64,000 bases of DNA from Acinetobacter dispersus. Its GTDB lineage: Bacteria; Pseudomonadota; Gammaproteobacteria; Pseudomonadales; Moraxellaceae. The stretch spans positions 3,286,001-3,350,000 of the forward strand of contig NZ_CP041970.1 of assembly GCF_009884975.1 (NCBI RefSeq), written 5' to 3'. The translations under genes and the position numbers were made by a program. Shown here in pieces: positions 27,896-36,585 of the stretch (positions are counted from its first letter, which is position 1; the number at the start of each line of letters is the position of its first letter). The notes beneath the pieces are model-generated. The model saw nothing but the letters and a program-made list of their open reading frames with translations. It was not told where the DNA came from and searched no databases.

Positions 27896-28115
27896 CTTAT
27901 CCTTTGCCTGCTGGCCTACATTGCCAGCGGGTTTTAGCAGACCCATTAAACAAAGACGATGTACAAAAGATAATTTTGTATGTCGTGGACCCGTTCGTCC
28001 CCCCTTTTCTCTATGGTAGGGCGGAAGGGGGACACCTTTGTGTGTGCTGGTTTCTTTGTTTACCAGTCTGCTAACCCTCTTTCGTTCTACCACCATTATT
28101 TAGCAGTAATCTGGT
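27896..28115 (+). ncRNA. Candidate structured leader or untranslated RNA
   Basis: A GC-richer, hairpin-dense segment in an A/T-rich island. Visible stems are: CTGCTGGC / GCCAGCGGG-type near 27908-27931; ACGA..TACAAAA / TTTTGTA..TCGT at 27956-27986; GTCCCCC (27997-28003) / GGGGGAC (28027-28033); and ACCAG.CTGCTAA (28062-28074) / TTAGCAG....CTGGT (28100-28115). It lies just before a strong RBS (AAAGGAG) and an ATG at 28146. The rest of 27500-28145 holds no credible ORF. The strand and RNA nature are inferred. Confidence 0.4.
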
Positions 28116-28145
28116 AGAGCTTCTTAATAAACAAAGGAGTCCGCC

Positions 28146-28387
28146 ATGCGTACTATTTCAACTCTTAAACTATCTTCTTCTCACTATTTGTCTAGGCGTT
28201 GTTGCAGGACATAGCTTCTGCTAATTTCACTGAAACCTTTATGACGATCAATATTCATAATGAACTTGGGATTTACCCAGGATAAGTCACATCTGGGCTT
28301 TATAAAAACAACTTCATTGATTTCGTTCTGATCTTAATTAAAGCAATTTCACTTACACATTACCTCATTGAAGCCATATCCAGATAG
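28146..28387 (+). pseudogene. Broken small exported/membrane protein gene and following remnant
   Basis: A strong RBS (AAAGGAGTCCGCC) precedes an ATG opening MRTISTLKLSSSHYLS, which stops at 28214. One base of frameshift would instead give a hydrophobic segment LLLTICLGVVAGHSFC, ending at 28224. A third frame continues protein-like from 28220: ANFTETFMTINIHNELGIYP, a TAA at 28283, then VTSGLYKNNFIDFVLILIKA to a stop at 28387. The pattern suggests one or two small genes inactivated by shifts and a stop. The family is not recognised. Confidence 0.35.
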
Positions 28388-28421
28388 GACTGGCACGCAT
28401 ATGTATTGATGGGAAGAAGAG

Positions 28422-28679
28422 ATGGGATTAACACGATTATTTTTATTATTCGGCTGTGCCTTACTCACAGCTTGTAGCAGTTCATTTGAATCTAAGTTTA
28501 AGGATGGATGCAGAAATTGGGGAGCTAATCGCAGTTTCTGTTCCTGTAGTTATAACAATGTTGAGAAGCACTACGGCAAAGATCGGTTAGAACAGATTAA
28601 AGAGCCTTGGCAATTTCCCGATGATTGGGCAAACCAAGTACAGCGTGCAGGCTTTGCTTGTATGGCTGAATTGAAATAG
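28422..28679 (+). CDS. Small lipoprotein
   Basis: An 85-aa protein with a lipoprotein signal (FLLFGCALLTACSS; lipobox LTAC, Cys about residue 18). The mature part is small and Cys-rich (KDGCRNWGANRSFCSCSYNN, FACMAELK) and likely disulfide-bonded in the periplasm. It starts a run of small envelope-directed genes to 30886. Function is unknown. Confidence 0.7.
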   Translation: MGLTRLFLLFGCALLTACSSSFESKFKDGCRNWGANRSFCSCSYNNVEKHYGKDRLEQIKEPWQFPDDWANQVQRAGFACMAELK

Positions 28680-28689
28680 GGGGCTGAGT

Positions 28690-28839
28690 ATGAAGAATGT
28701 TTTCCTTACTTATTTACTGATTATGGTGGGTTACTGGATCAAATTGATTTGGAGTCTTCCTGCTGGTTATTCCAAATCCTATCTCTTAGGCCGTGCCTTT
28801 GTCTGGCCCTTTACCTTTCTGGAATGGCTATTCTCGTAG
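28690..28839 (+). CDS. Small hydrophobic membrane protein (49 aa)
   Basis: Sequence MKNVFLTYLLIMVGYWIKLI, then WSLPAGYSKSYLLGRAFVWP. One or two membrane segments are likely. It starts 10 bp after the stop of the small lipoprotein, with GGGGGCTGAG upstream, and lies before the next signal-peptide gene, so it belongs to the same transcription unit. No family is recognised. Confidence 0.6.
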   Translation: MKNVFLTYLLIMVGYWIKLIWSLPAGYSKSYLLGRAFVWPFTFLEWLFS

Positions 28840-28889
28840 ATAGTCTAAGCAATCATCTCAAGCAACACGATAAAAATGAATAGGTAAAA

Positions 28890-29387
28890 ATGATGAAAAA
28901 ATTAATTGCCGTGGCAATCTTCGCCAGCGGTTTTAGTGTCCTCAGCCATGCAGCATCTTCTTATGGATTAGGTTCAGCAGAAACCATGGCGCATTTAGTC
29001 AATGTACAGAAAGGCAGTGGTTATCAAGCTATTTGTACCTACCGCTCCGCAACACTTCACTATGGTGTACATGAAGTTAAAGCCTCAATGTTCGATGGTT
29101 GTGAACAACAACTCGCCTATACCGCAACCTGGGCAGGTGGGGGCATTTTAAGAGTACTCGGCACACGTAATAGTTTATTTGTTCGACGCGTTGGTTACCG
29201 TGCACCAGCCAAAGCTTCACAGGCAGCACCAGCGCCAGTCAGTAAATACAAACGCTTATGTGATAACCCAAACGTCTCAGAAAGCTTTAACCAAAAGACG
29301 GGTGAGCTGACCAACTGCCGAACAGGTGAGGTAACAATTGATCCTCAAATCAAGGCACTCAAAGAACAGGGCCTATGGCCGCATTAA
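28890..29387 (+). CDS. Secreted hypothetical protein with conserved cysteines
   Basis: A 165-aa protein. The signal peptide MMKKLIAVAIFASGFSVLSHA is cleaved about residue 21. The mature domain has AICTYRSATLHYGVHEVKAS and FDGCEQQLAYTATWAGGG, probably joined by a disulfide. An Ala/Pro linker leads to a short C-terminal part (YKRLCDNPNVSESFN, ELTNCRTGEVT). It is in line with the neighbouring exported proteins; the next ATG is 10 bp after its stop. Unknown function; in this position it may belong to an element-encoded envelope or surface function. Confidence 0.68.
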   Translation: MMKKLIAVAIFASGFSVLSHAASSYGLGSAETMAHLVNVQKGSGYQAICTYRSATLHYGVHEVKASMFDGCEQQLAYTATWAGGGILRVLGTRNSLFVRRVGYRAPAKASQAAPAPVSKYKRLCDNPNVSESFNQKTGELTNCRTGEVTIDPQIKALKEQGLWPH

Positions 29388-29396
29388 GGGGGATAG

Positions 29397-30080
29397 ATGA
29401 TGCAAAAACTTCAAACATCCAAGTTGATGATCCTTGGGCTATGTATTGCGGTGATAGTTGTTGTAGCAGCTGTTTTATTTAACCAGCAGCAACAACGTAA
29501 AACTGATATTGAGTTGGCACAACTTGCACTAGAGCAAAGTAAAGTGCAACACCAAACGACTGATCAGGTCAAGGCAGCATCTGAACCGACTGAACCTAAG
29601 TTGTCAGGGATTGAAGGTCTAACCGAAGATCCAGAGACGCAAACAGCGCATCTTCAAGTCAGTGCGGATGATGTTGCAGGGGCACTTGCGGCAGTCGATA
29701 GTGCCAAAGCCAGCCAAAAAGCAGCAGCAACTGAACGTTTAAGTTATGACGTTGATGGTGAATATCATGAAGGGAAAACCCTAAGTACAAAACTTTCCCG
29801 CTATGGCTTAAATCCAATCCAGTCTGCACCAGCCGACTTGCGCACTACAGTTGCTGATATAGATCTCATGCTGGCTTCCCACCTCATGGAAGTTTGGGGG
29901 CGTTCTGCTCCAGATCAGGTTGCCAAACGTTTAGAAGGGTGGAGCGAACAGGGCAATACCATCACTTACCGTACGGCATGGGATTCAGATCGTTATCAAT
30001 GTACCTGGTATGTCGTGCAGTGGAACAAAAGCACAGATGAAGTCATCAACGAAGGCTACAAGCCTTGCTTTGGTCGCTAA
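29397..30080 (+). CDS. Membrane-anchored periplasmic protein of unknown function
   Basis: A 227-aa protein with one N-terminal helix (LMILGLCIAVIVVVAAVLF, residues ~10-28) followed by a Gln/Lys-rich region and a Thr/Glu linker, then a soluble domain ending YRTAWDSDRYQCTWYVVQWN and GYKPCFGR. Topology is N-in with a large periplasmic part, as in pilus/secretion-type accessory proteins, but no family is recognised. RBS GGGGGAT just upstream. Same operon as its neighbours. Confidence 0.65.
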   Translation: MMQKLQTSKLMILGLCIAVIVVVAAVLFNQQQQRKTDIELAQLALEQSKVQHQTTDQVKAASEPTEPKLSGIEGLTEDPETQTAHLQVSADDVAGALAAVDSAKASQKAAATERLSYDVDGEYHEGKTLSTKLSRYGLNPIQSAPADLRTTVADIDLMLASHLMEVWGRSAPDQVAKRLEGWSEQGNTITYRTAWDSDRYQCTWYVVQWNKSTDEVINEGYKPCFGR

Positions 30081-30142
30081 GCCCAGCAACAACAGATTCT
30101 TCAATACACCATAACTTTCATTAATAAATACGAGATAAGCTT

Positions 30143-30475
30143 ATGAAACTGATTCAACTCCTCGGCTGCGGCCTTTTAACAATGGCAGCGAGTTCAATGG
30201 TCTTTGCCAAAACCGAACAGATTACCTTAAAAGCCAATGTTCATTACGGCGAAGAAGCGGTGGTTTTCCCCACTACCAAAGGGGAAGTGATCCTGAATAG
30301 TTTTGCCCTACCGATTCAGGTTGCCAAGCAACTCAAAACGTATAAAAAAGGACAATGTCTGGAAATTCAGTCCAAGTATGGTTTCTTTAAAGATACGGGC
30401 GATGGTGCCTATATTCAGAGTATCCGTCCATGTAAGAAACCCAACCCGACGACTACAAAGACAACGAACCGTTAA
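30143..30475 (+). CDS. Small secreted hypothetical protein
   Basis: A 110-aa protein. The signal peptide MKLIQLLGCGLLTMAASSMV ends near FAK (residue ~23). The mature part is a short beta-rich domain (LKANVHYGEEAVVFPTTKGE) with a pair of cysteines (KGQCLEIQ, SIRPCKK). It ends before a strong terminator at 30521. Unknown function. Confidence 0.65.
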   Translation: MKLIQLLGCGLLTMAASSMVFAKTEQITLKANVHYGEEAVVFPTTKGEVILNSFALPIQVAKQLKTYKKGQCLEIQSKYGFFKDTGDGAYIQSIRPCKKPNPTTTKTTNR

Positions 30476-30520
30476 TCAAAACAATCATCACCCAAATTTC
30501 CCAAATCGCATAAACCCTAA

Positions 30521-30551
30521 AAAACCACGAGCTGATGCTCGTGGTTTTTTT
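30521..30551 (+). terminator. Rho-independent terminator of the small exported-protein operon
   Basis: Twelve-bp stem AAAACCACGAGC / GCTCGTGGTTTT, loop TGAT, with a T run. Confidence 0.92.
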
Positions 30552-30592
30552 ATGCCTATTCCTCAACTTCTCAATATCTAAATCAGGAGTAC

Positions 30593-30886
30593 ATGATGCA
30601 GCAATGTCCCTATTGCCACTCAACCCATGTGCAATTACTACGGCGTACCCAGGAAACCCAAGCCCGAACCAAGATTTCATTCTCTTCTTTTTCACCAATG
30701 ACACTGGCAAGTGCAGGCATGGAACTCTCAAAAAGGCTGGGAATAAATCCACTGCTTGGCGGCTTTATTGGTCTGACCGCAGGTGGGATGTTTCTACTTT
30801 ACATCCAGCAACAGGACAACCTCGTGATCTGGCATTACCAGTGCGAACAATGTCTGGAACAGTTCGAAATCAAGCGACCTGAATAG
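30593..30886 (+). CDS. Zinc-ribbon membrane protein
   Basis: A 97-aa protein. The N-terminal MMQQCPYCHSTHVQLLRR and C-terminal HYQCEQCLEQFEIK give two CxxC pairs that can form one zinc ribbon, split by a hydrophobic segment (LLGGFIGLTAGGMFLLYIQ). An ATG at 30596 is an alternative start; the RBS is CAGGAG. Adjacent to the DUF932 gene, 54 bp upstream of it. Unknown role. Confidence 0.68.
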   Translation: MMQQCPYCHSTHVQLLRRTQETQARTKISFSSFSPMTLASAGMELSKRLGINPLLGGFIGLTAGGMFLLYIQQQDNLVIWHYQCEQCLEQFEIKRPE

Positions 30887-30940
30887 AACATAACCCTTAT
30901 TACATTCCCACTTTATTTATATATCTAAAAGGAAAACATC

Positions 30941-31990
30941 ATGTCACATCAACTTGAACAAATGGCGTATGTCGGACAAACCCCTTGGCATGGCTTGGGC
31001 AATCAATTAACCCATAATCAACCCATTGAAGTCTGGGCACAGCAGGCAGGTATGGATTGGCGGATCGAATCTTCCAATGTCAGCTATATGGCTCAAAACC
31101 AGCGAGGGCAGAACATTATCATGCCTTATGAAGAACAGCGCGTTTTATACCGTTCAGATACGCATGCACCTTTATCAGTGGTCAGTCAGCGCTTTCAGGA
31201 AGTTCAGCCGATGGAGATTTTAGAGTTCTATCGTGACCTGACCGAGCAATCTGGTTTTGAACTGGAAACTGCTGGCGTGCTCAAAGGTGGCAAGAAGTTC
31301 TGGGCATTGGCGAAGACCGGACAAAGTGCAGTACTCAAGGGTAAGGATGTCAGTAATGGCTACATTCTCTTGGCAACGGCCTGTGATGGAACTCTGGCAA
31401 CTACGGCGCAGTTCACCAGTATCCGTGTGGTATGCAATAACACTCTGGCGATTGCACTAAAAGGACAGCAAAGCAGTGCCGGAGTAGTGAAAGTACCGCA
31501 TAGCACGCGATTCGATGCAGAAAAAGTTAAGCAGCAACTGGGAATTTCAGTACGGGTATGGGATGAACATATGTATGAAATGAAGCAATTGAGCCAACGT
31601 AAGGTCACTCAACAAGAAGCCGCGGCGTACTTTGATGCAGTGTTTAACAATACAAACATGAGTATTGCAGAACAGGATGAGAGTATCATTCAGTTTTACC
31701 GAAATGTGGCGATGCCGAACCAAACTCACTCAACTCGATCAGACAATAAGACTGAGCCGAATGGACGTGCGATGTCTAAGGTGATGACCATGTTTAACGG
31801 ACATGGACGAGGGGCAGAGCTGAGTTCAGCCAAAGATACGGCTTATGGTTTACTTTGCTCAATCTCTGAATTCTGTGATCATGAACGTCGAGCCATGAGT
31901 ACGGATCATCGCCTGGACTCTGCATGGTTTGGAGCAGGAGCATCTATTAAACAACGTGGGCTGGAACAGGCTTCAAGAATGATTGCTTAA
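30941..31990 (+). CDS. DUF932 domain protein (phage/plasmid-like)
   Basis: A 349-aa protein of the DUF932 (TIGR03299) family found on plasmids, integrative elements and phages. Visible family blocks are YVGQTPWHGLGNQLTHNQP, a DWRIESSNVSYM start, and late GRGAELSSAKDTAYGLLCSI with DHRLDSAWFGAGASIKQRGL. Length and both ends look complete; RBS AAAAGGAAAA. Members are often next to anti-restriction genes, and their activity is not established. It is followed by a terminator. Confidence 0.85.
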   Translation: MSHQLEQMAYVGQTPWHGLGNQLTHNQPIEVWAQQAGMDWRIESSNVSYMAQNQRGQNIIMPYEEQRVLYRSDTHAPLSVVSQRFQEVQPMEILEFYRDLTEQSGFELETAGVLKGGKKFWALAKTGQSAVLKGKDVSNGYILLATACDGTLATTAQFTSIRVVCNNTLAIALKGQQSSAGVVKVPHSTRFDAEKVKQQLGISVRVWDEHMYEMKQLSQRKVTQQEAAAYFDAVFNNTNMSIAEQDESIIQFYRNVAMPNQTHSTRSDNKTEPNGRAMSKVMTMFNGHGRGAELSSAKDTAYGLLCSISEFCDHERRAMSTDHRLDSAWFGAGASIKQRGLEQASRMIA

Positions 31991-32063
31991 ATTTAGTTTT
32001 AGTTAAGCCTGCTCTATTAGCCTAAGCATACGCTATAGACGTAACAGCGTAGTCATACCTTTC

Positions 32064-32087
32064 GCCACATTTCCATATGTGGCTTTT
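32064..32087 (+). terminator. Terminator after the DUF932 gene
   Basis: Stem GCCACAT / ATGTGGC with a six-base loop, then a T run. Confidence 0.85.
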
Positions 32088-32126
32088 TTATGCCTGAAAT
32101 TCAGCTCTTACAGTTTATGCGGATGA

Positions 32127-32249
32127 ATCATAACAAGAGCAGCAATAGCAGACTCATGGACTAACAAATATTCAGGATATCCAGAAGGGATTGCAGCAGT
32201 AGGTATAGGCTTTGAATTAGATGAGCTTGGACAACCTTGGACTGCGTAA
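32127..32249 (+). pseudogene. Start-less C-terminal ORF remnant
   Basis: Open frame of 40 codons without an ATG: AAIADSWTNKYSGYPEGIAA, then VGIGFELDELGQPWTA before a stop. The composition is protein-like and it has no upstream start, so it looks like the tail of a deleted gene. Family unknown. Confidence 0.35.
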
Positions 32250-32316
32250 AATTTTATTGGATTGGCCTATCGTATGAGCGAATTACCGCTCGCATCATAG
32301 ATTAGGAGAAAACATC

Positions 32317-32547
32317 ATGAATGCGTTCACAGGTCAAACTTTTCAAATGAATCAAATTATTAACATCAAGCATGTAGTTGAGTTTACTGCCCTTAGTCGA
32401 TCAAAAATCTATGAGATGATCAATAAGAAATCAAAGTATTATGATCCGACATTTCCTCAGCCTATACGCTTAACAGAGATGCGTATAGGCTGGTCCGCTT
32501 GGGAAATCCATCAGTGGATTGAGTCTAAGTTGGAAGAGCGAGAGTAA
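32317..32547 (+). CDS. AlpA family phage-type transcriptional regulator
   Basis: A 76-aa MerR-like winged-helix regulator. The family pattern is clear: INIKHVVEFTALSRSKIYEM, FPQPIRLTEMRIGWSAWEIH, QWIESKLEERE. AlpA proteins switch on excision or late genes of P4-like islands. RBS TAGGAGAAAA. It lies alone between the DUF932 gene and hsdM, and may regulate the integrase at the right end. Confidence 0.9.
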   Translation: MNAFTGQTFQMNQIINIKHVVEFTALSRSKIYEMINKKSKYYDPTFPQPIRLTEMRIGWSAWEIHQWIESKLEERE

Positions 32548-32670
32548 TGGGAGCATTTGCTCCCTTATTTTTTGGATAATAAGTGCTAATCTCAAATACT
32601 TTTTGTATTTGTACACTCACTATAGGTTAATATTCGTTTTAACTTTGATGCTTATTTTTTTGGATTTAAA

Positions 32671-34221
32671 ATGACCAGTACCCAACAACGTGCATTATTA
32701 CAGCGCCAGATCTGGCAGATCGCCAACGATGTTCGTGGCGCAGTTGATGGCTGGGATTTTAAACAATATGTACTGGGTACATTGTTCTACCGTTTTATTA
32801 GCGAAAACTTTGCTAATTATATTGAAGGTGGCGACGATAGTATTAAATATGCTGAGTTACCTGATAGTGTTATCACAGCTGAAATTAAAGATGATGCAAT
32901 AAAAACAAAAGGTTACTTTATATCTCCCAGCCAACTATTTGCTAATATTGAAAAAAATGCAAATAACAATGATAACCTAAATATGGATTTGGCAGCTATT
33001 TTTTCTGCTATTGAAAGTTCAGCAAATGGCTATCCATCTGAGAAAGATATCAAAGGTTTATTTGCTGACTTTGATACCACCAGTAACCGTTTAGGTAATA
33101 CAGTTAAAGATAAAAATATACGTTTAGCTGCCGTGCTGAAAGGTGTGGCTGAATTAGATTTTGGTAATGATTTTCAAGATAGCCAAATTGATTTGTTCGG
33201 TGATGCTTATGAATATTTAATCTCTAACTATGCTGCAAACGCAGGCAAATCAGGTGGTGAGTTCTTTACACCACAACATGTATCCAAACTGATTGCACAA
33301 CTTGCGATGCATAAACAAACTCAAGTAAACAAAATTTATGACCCCGCATGTGGTTCAGGGTCTTTACTTCTCCAAGCCAAGAAGCATTTTGACCAACATA
33401 TTATTGAAGACGGGTTTTTTGGTCAGGAGATCAACCATACGACCTATAACTTGGCGCGTATGAATATGTTCTTGCACAACATTAACTACGACAAATTCAA
33501 TATACAACTGGGTAATACTTTAACTTCTCCACACTTTGGTGAGGACAAGCCTTTTGATGCGATTGTCTCTAATCCACCTTATTCAGTGAAATGGATAGGT
33601 TCGGATGATCCAACTTTAATCAATGATGATCGTTTTGCGCCAGCAGGTGTGCTGGCACCGAAGTCAAAAGCTGACTTTGCTTTTGTCTTGCATGCACTGA
33701 GTTACCTTTCTAGCAAGGGACGTGCTGCGATTGTTTGTTTCCCAGGGATTTTTTACCGTGGCGGCGCTGAGCAAAAAATTCGCCAATATTTAGTGAAAAA
33801 TAATTATGTTGAAACAGTAATTTCACTTGCACCTAACTTATTTTACGGCACAACGATTGCTGTGAATATTTTGGTGTTATCAAAACGTAAAACTGACAAT
33901 ACAACTCAATTTATTGATGCTAGTGGTTTATTTAAGAAAGAAACCAACAATAACATTTTGACCGAAAAACATATTGAACAGATCATGCAGGTGTTTGACT
34001 GTAAAGCTGATATAGATCATTTTGCCAAGTCTGTAGCTTCTGAAGTGATTCAAGAAAATGACTACAATTTGTCTGTAAGTAGTTATGTTGAAGCAAAGGA
34101 TACTCGTGAACAGGTTGATATTACGCAGTTGAATGCCGAGCTTAAAACTACCGTAGCCAAAATTGATCAGCTTCGTAAAGAGATTGATGCGATTGTGGCA
34201 GAGATTGGGGGCGAGGCATGA
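32671..34221 (+). CDS. hsdM: Type I restriction-modification system methyltransferase subunit
   Basis: A 516-aa N6-adenine methyltransferase. The HsdM N-terminal helical domain starts [38 protein letters not shown] comes before motif [13 protein letters not shown] (D224) and motif IV NPPYS (N301-Y304). The C-terminal coiled coil ([20 protein letters not shown]) contacts HsdS. It overlaps hsdS by 4 bp (ATGA), so the two are translationally coupled. Together with hsdS and hsdR it forms a complete system. Confidence 0.97.
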   Translation: MTSTQQRALLQRQIWQIANDVRGAVDGWDFKQYVLGTLFYRFISENFANYIEGGDDSIKYAELPDSVITAEIKDDAIKTKGYFISPSQLFANIEKNANNNDNLNMDLAAIFSAIESSANGYPSEKDIKGLFADFDTTSNRLGNTVKDKNIRLAAVLKGVAELDFGNDFQDSQIDLFGDAYEYLISNYAANAGKSGGEFFTPQHVSKLIAQLAMHKQTQVNKIYDPACGSGSLLLQAKKHFDQHIIEDGFFGQEINHTTYNLARMNMFLHNINYDKFNIQLGNTLTSPHFGEDKPFDAIVSNPPYSVKWIGSDDPTLINDDRFAPAGVLAPKSKADFAFVLHALSYLSSKGRAAIVCFPGIFYRGGAEQKIRQYLVKNNYVETVISLAPNLFYGTTIAVNILVLSKRKTDNTTQFIDASGLFKKETNNNILTEKHIEQIMQVFDCKADIDHFAKSVASEVIQENDYNLSVSSYVEAKDTREQVDITQLNAELKTTVAKIDQLRKEIDAIVAEIGGEA

Positions 34222-35462
34222 GTTTTTTAGAAAAGTTATTAAACGGCGCAAAGGTGGAATGGAAAACTCTGAGGGATGTTTCAAAAAAAATTACGTCTGG
34301 TGGAACTCCTCAAACAGGTGTCGCAGAATATTGGGAAGGAGGGACAATTCCTTGGATGAGTTCGGGTGAGGTTAATCTTGAAACTATATATGAAACTGAG
34401 AATTTCATTACTGAAAGTGGGCTACAAAATTCCAGTGCAAAATTTGTTCCAAAAAACTCACTCGTAATTGCTTTGGCGGGGCAAGGGAAAACTCGAGGAA
34501 AAGTCGCAAGAACCAGAATTGATTTGACTACTAATCAATCTCTTGCATCAATCATTGTTAAAGATGATATTGTAAATCATGATTATTTGTATCATTTCCT
34601 TAAAACTCAATATGAAAATTTGAGACAAATATCATCAGGGAGCGGTACTCGTGGTGGTCTTAATTTACAGATGATTTCGAACTATAAGTTTCCGCTTCCA
34701 TGCCCAGAAAACCCCACAAAATCACTTGAGATTCAAGCTGAAATCGTTCGTATTTTAGATGCATTTAGCGCCAAGACAGCTGATCTGATCGCTGATCTAA
34801 CCATCGAAGTTAGTATGTGGAAAAATCAACACAAGTATTATTGTGAGCAGTTGTTGGGTTTTGAAGATGAAATGATTGAGTGGAAGGTGTTGGGGGAGGT
34901 CGCTAACTTTACTAATGGCAAAGGACATGAAAAAGATATTGCAGAAGATGGCGAATATATAGTTGTAAACTCAAAATTTATATCTACAAATGGACGAGTT
35001 GCGAAATATTCAAACAAGCAGATTTGTCCTCTTTTTATCAATGATATTTTATTGGTAATGAGTGATTTGCCAAATGGCAAAGCACTGGCAAAAACTTTCA
35101 TTGTTGATGCTGATGATAGATATACATTGAATCAGCGAATTGCTGGAATTAGTGTTAAAAACAAAAGTGAACTACTCCCAGAGTTTTTGTACTACTTCTT
35201 AAATCGTAACCCTCAATTACTAAAATGTGATAATGGTGTTGATCAAACAAATTTACGCAAAGATCAAATATTAAGTGTTCAAGTTCCAATGTTATCTATT
35301 CCTAAACAAAAGCACATTGTTTCGATCCTCGATAAATTTAATTCTTTTACTGGTGCTATTTGCGACAATTTGTCTTGCGAAATTGAACTTCGTCAAAAGC
35401 AGTATGAGTATTACCGTGATTTATTATTAAGTTTTCCTAAGCCTGAAAATGTAGAGGCTTAG
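34218..35462 (+). CDS. hsdS: Type I restriction-modification specificity subunit
   Basis: A 414-aa HsdS with two target-recognition halves. The first opens [20 protein letters not shown] and ends [15 protein letters not shown]; the second opens [20 protein letters not shown] and ends [16 protein letters not shown]. This internal W-K-x-L ... I-x-x-I-L-D-x-F repeat is the usual symmetry of HsdS. Both halves are full length, so a bipartite DNA site should be recognised; it cannot be read from the sequence. The ATPase gene starts 1 bp after its stop. Confidence 0.95.
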   Translation: MSFLEKLLNGAKVEWKTLRDVSKKITSGGTPQTGVAEYWEGGTIPWMSSGEVNLETIYETENFITESGLQNSSAKFVPKNSLVIALAGQGKTRGKVARTRIDLTTNQSLASIIVKDDIVNHDYLYHFLKTQYENLRQISSGSGTRGGLNLQMISNYKFPLPCPENPTKSLEIQAEIVRILDAFSAKTADLIADLTIEVSMWKNQHKYYCEQLLGFEDEMIEWKVLGEVANFTNGKGHEKDIAEDGEYIVVNSKFISTNGRVAKYSNKQICPLFINDILLVMSDLPNGKALAKTFIVDADDRYTLNQRIAGISVKNKSELLPEFLYYFLNRNPQLLKCDNGVDQTNLRKDQILSVQVPMLSIPKQKHIVSILDKFNSFTGAICDNLSCEIELRQKQYEYYRDLLLSFPKPENVEA

Positions 35463-35463
35463 A

Positions 35464-36585
35464 ATGAGTAAGACACTATCTGAAATAGCCCAACAACTTA
35501 AAGATTCTCAAAAGAAAGTACAATTGATTTATGCCTTTAATGGCACGGGTAAAACACGTCTATCGAGAGAGTTCAAAAATTTAATTGCTCCTAAAAATCA
35601 AGACGGTGATGAAAATAATCTTCCACGTCAAAAAGTTTTGTACTACAACGCTTTTACTGAAGATTTGTTTTATTGGAATAATGATTTAGAAGAGGATTTG
35701 GAGCCTAAACTCAAAATACAGCCGAATACGTATACAGGATGGTTACTTACACTGCTGAAAGATTTAGGACAAGATGGGAATATTATTAGATATTTTCAGC
35801 ATTATACAAACGATAAATTGACACCAAATTTCAGTGCGGATTTTACTGAAGTTACTTTTTCTCTTGAGCGTGGTGATGATGAACAATTAGGCAATTTGAA
35901 AATATCTAAAGGGGAAGAAAGTAATTTTATTTGGAGTGTTTTTTATACACTTTTAGATCAAGTCATTACAATTCTAAATGTTGTTGAAATTACAGATAGA
36001 GAAACTGATAAATTTGATCAACTTGAATATATTTTCATTGATGATCCTGTAAGCTCTTTGGATGAAAATCATCTTATACAATTAGCTGTAAATCTAGGAC
36101 AATTAATTAAGTCGAGTTCTTCTAATGTTAAATTCATTATTTCTACGCATAATCCATTATTTTATAATGTTATTTATAATGAAGTTAGCGCTAAGAGTGG
36201 ATATGTTCTAAGCCGTTTTGACGATGGAACATTTGAAATTGAAGAGAAAAAAGGTGATTCAAATAAAAGCTTTTCCTATCATTTGCATATTAAAAAAATC
36301 ATTGAGCAAGCGATAGAAAGCAATAATGTACAGCGTTATCACTTTGCACTGCTCCGTAATTTATATGAAAAAACTGCCAATTTTTTAGGGTATCAAGGAT
36401 GGTCTGATTTATTGCCTGGAGATAAGAAAGCTTATGCTAGTCGTATTATGAATTTTTATCCTCACAATACATTATCCAATGAAGAAATTGCGGAGCCAAC
36501 ACCACCTGAGAAAGAAATGGTAGGTCTTCTGCTGCGAAATTTAAATGAATATGGCTATTGGCAACAAGGGGAAACAAATGGTTGA
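35464..36585 (+). CDS. PrrC/RloC-like ATPase with anticodon-nuclease triad spacing
   Basis: A 373-aa ABC-type (AAA_13-like) NTPase between hsdS and hsdR. The Walker A is AFNGTGKTR (24-32), the signature-like ISKGEESN begins at 147, Walker B/D-loop is [13 protein letters not shown] (D193-D194), and the switch His is ISTHN (H229). The C-terminal region has R298-N-L-Y-E302 and then H334 in NFYPHNTL. This R-x3-E-x31-H layout has the same spacing as the Arg320-Glu324-His356 anticodon-nuclease triad of E. coli PrrC, and gene order (hsdM-hsdS-prrC-hsdR) is also the same. Known PrrC cuts tRNA-Lys when phage blocks the linked type I enzyme. Nuclease activity here is inferred; other ATPases also occupy this slot. 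Confidence 0.68.
   Translation: MSKTLSEIAQQLKDSQKKVQLIYAFNGTGKTRLSREFKNLIAPKNQDGDENNLPRQKVLYYNAFTEDLFYWNNDLEEDLEPKLKIQPNTYTGWLLTLLKDLGQDGNIIRYFQHYTNDKLTPNFSADFTEVTFSLERGDDEQLGNLKISKGEESNFIWSVFYTLLDQVITILNVVEITDRETDKFDQLEYIFIDDPVSSLDENHLIQLAVNLGQLIKSSSSNVKFIISTHNPLFYNVIYNEVSAKSGYVLSRFDDGTFEIEEKKGDSNKSFSYHLHIKKIIEQAIESNNVQRYHFALLRNLYEKTANFLGYQGWSDLLPGDKKAYASRIMNFYPHNTLSNEEIAEPTPPEKEMVGLLLRNLNEYGYWQQGETNG

Noticed and set aside
27806..28096. 96-codon minus-strand ORF in the structured segment
   Set aside because: It is read across the hairpin stems on the opposite strand, has no good RBS, and its composition (many Cys, Arg, Leu) follows the GC-rich stems.
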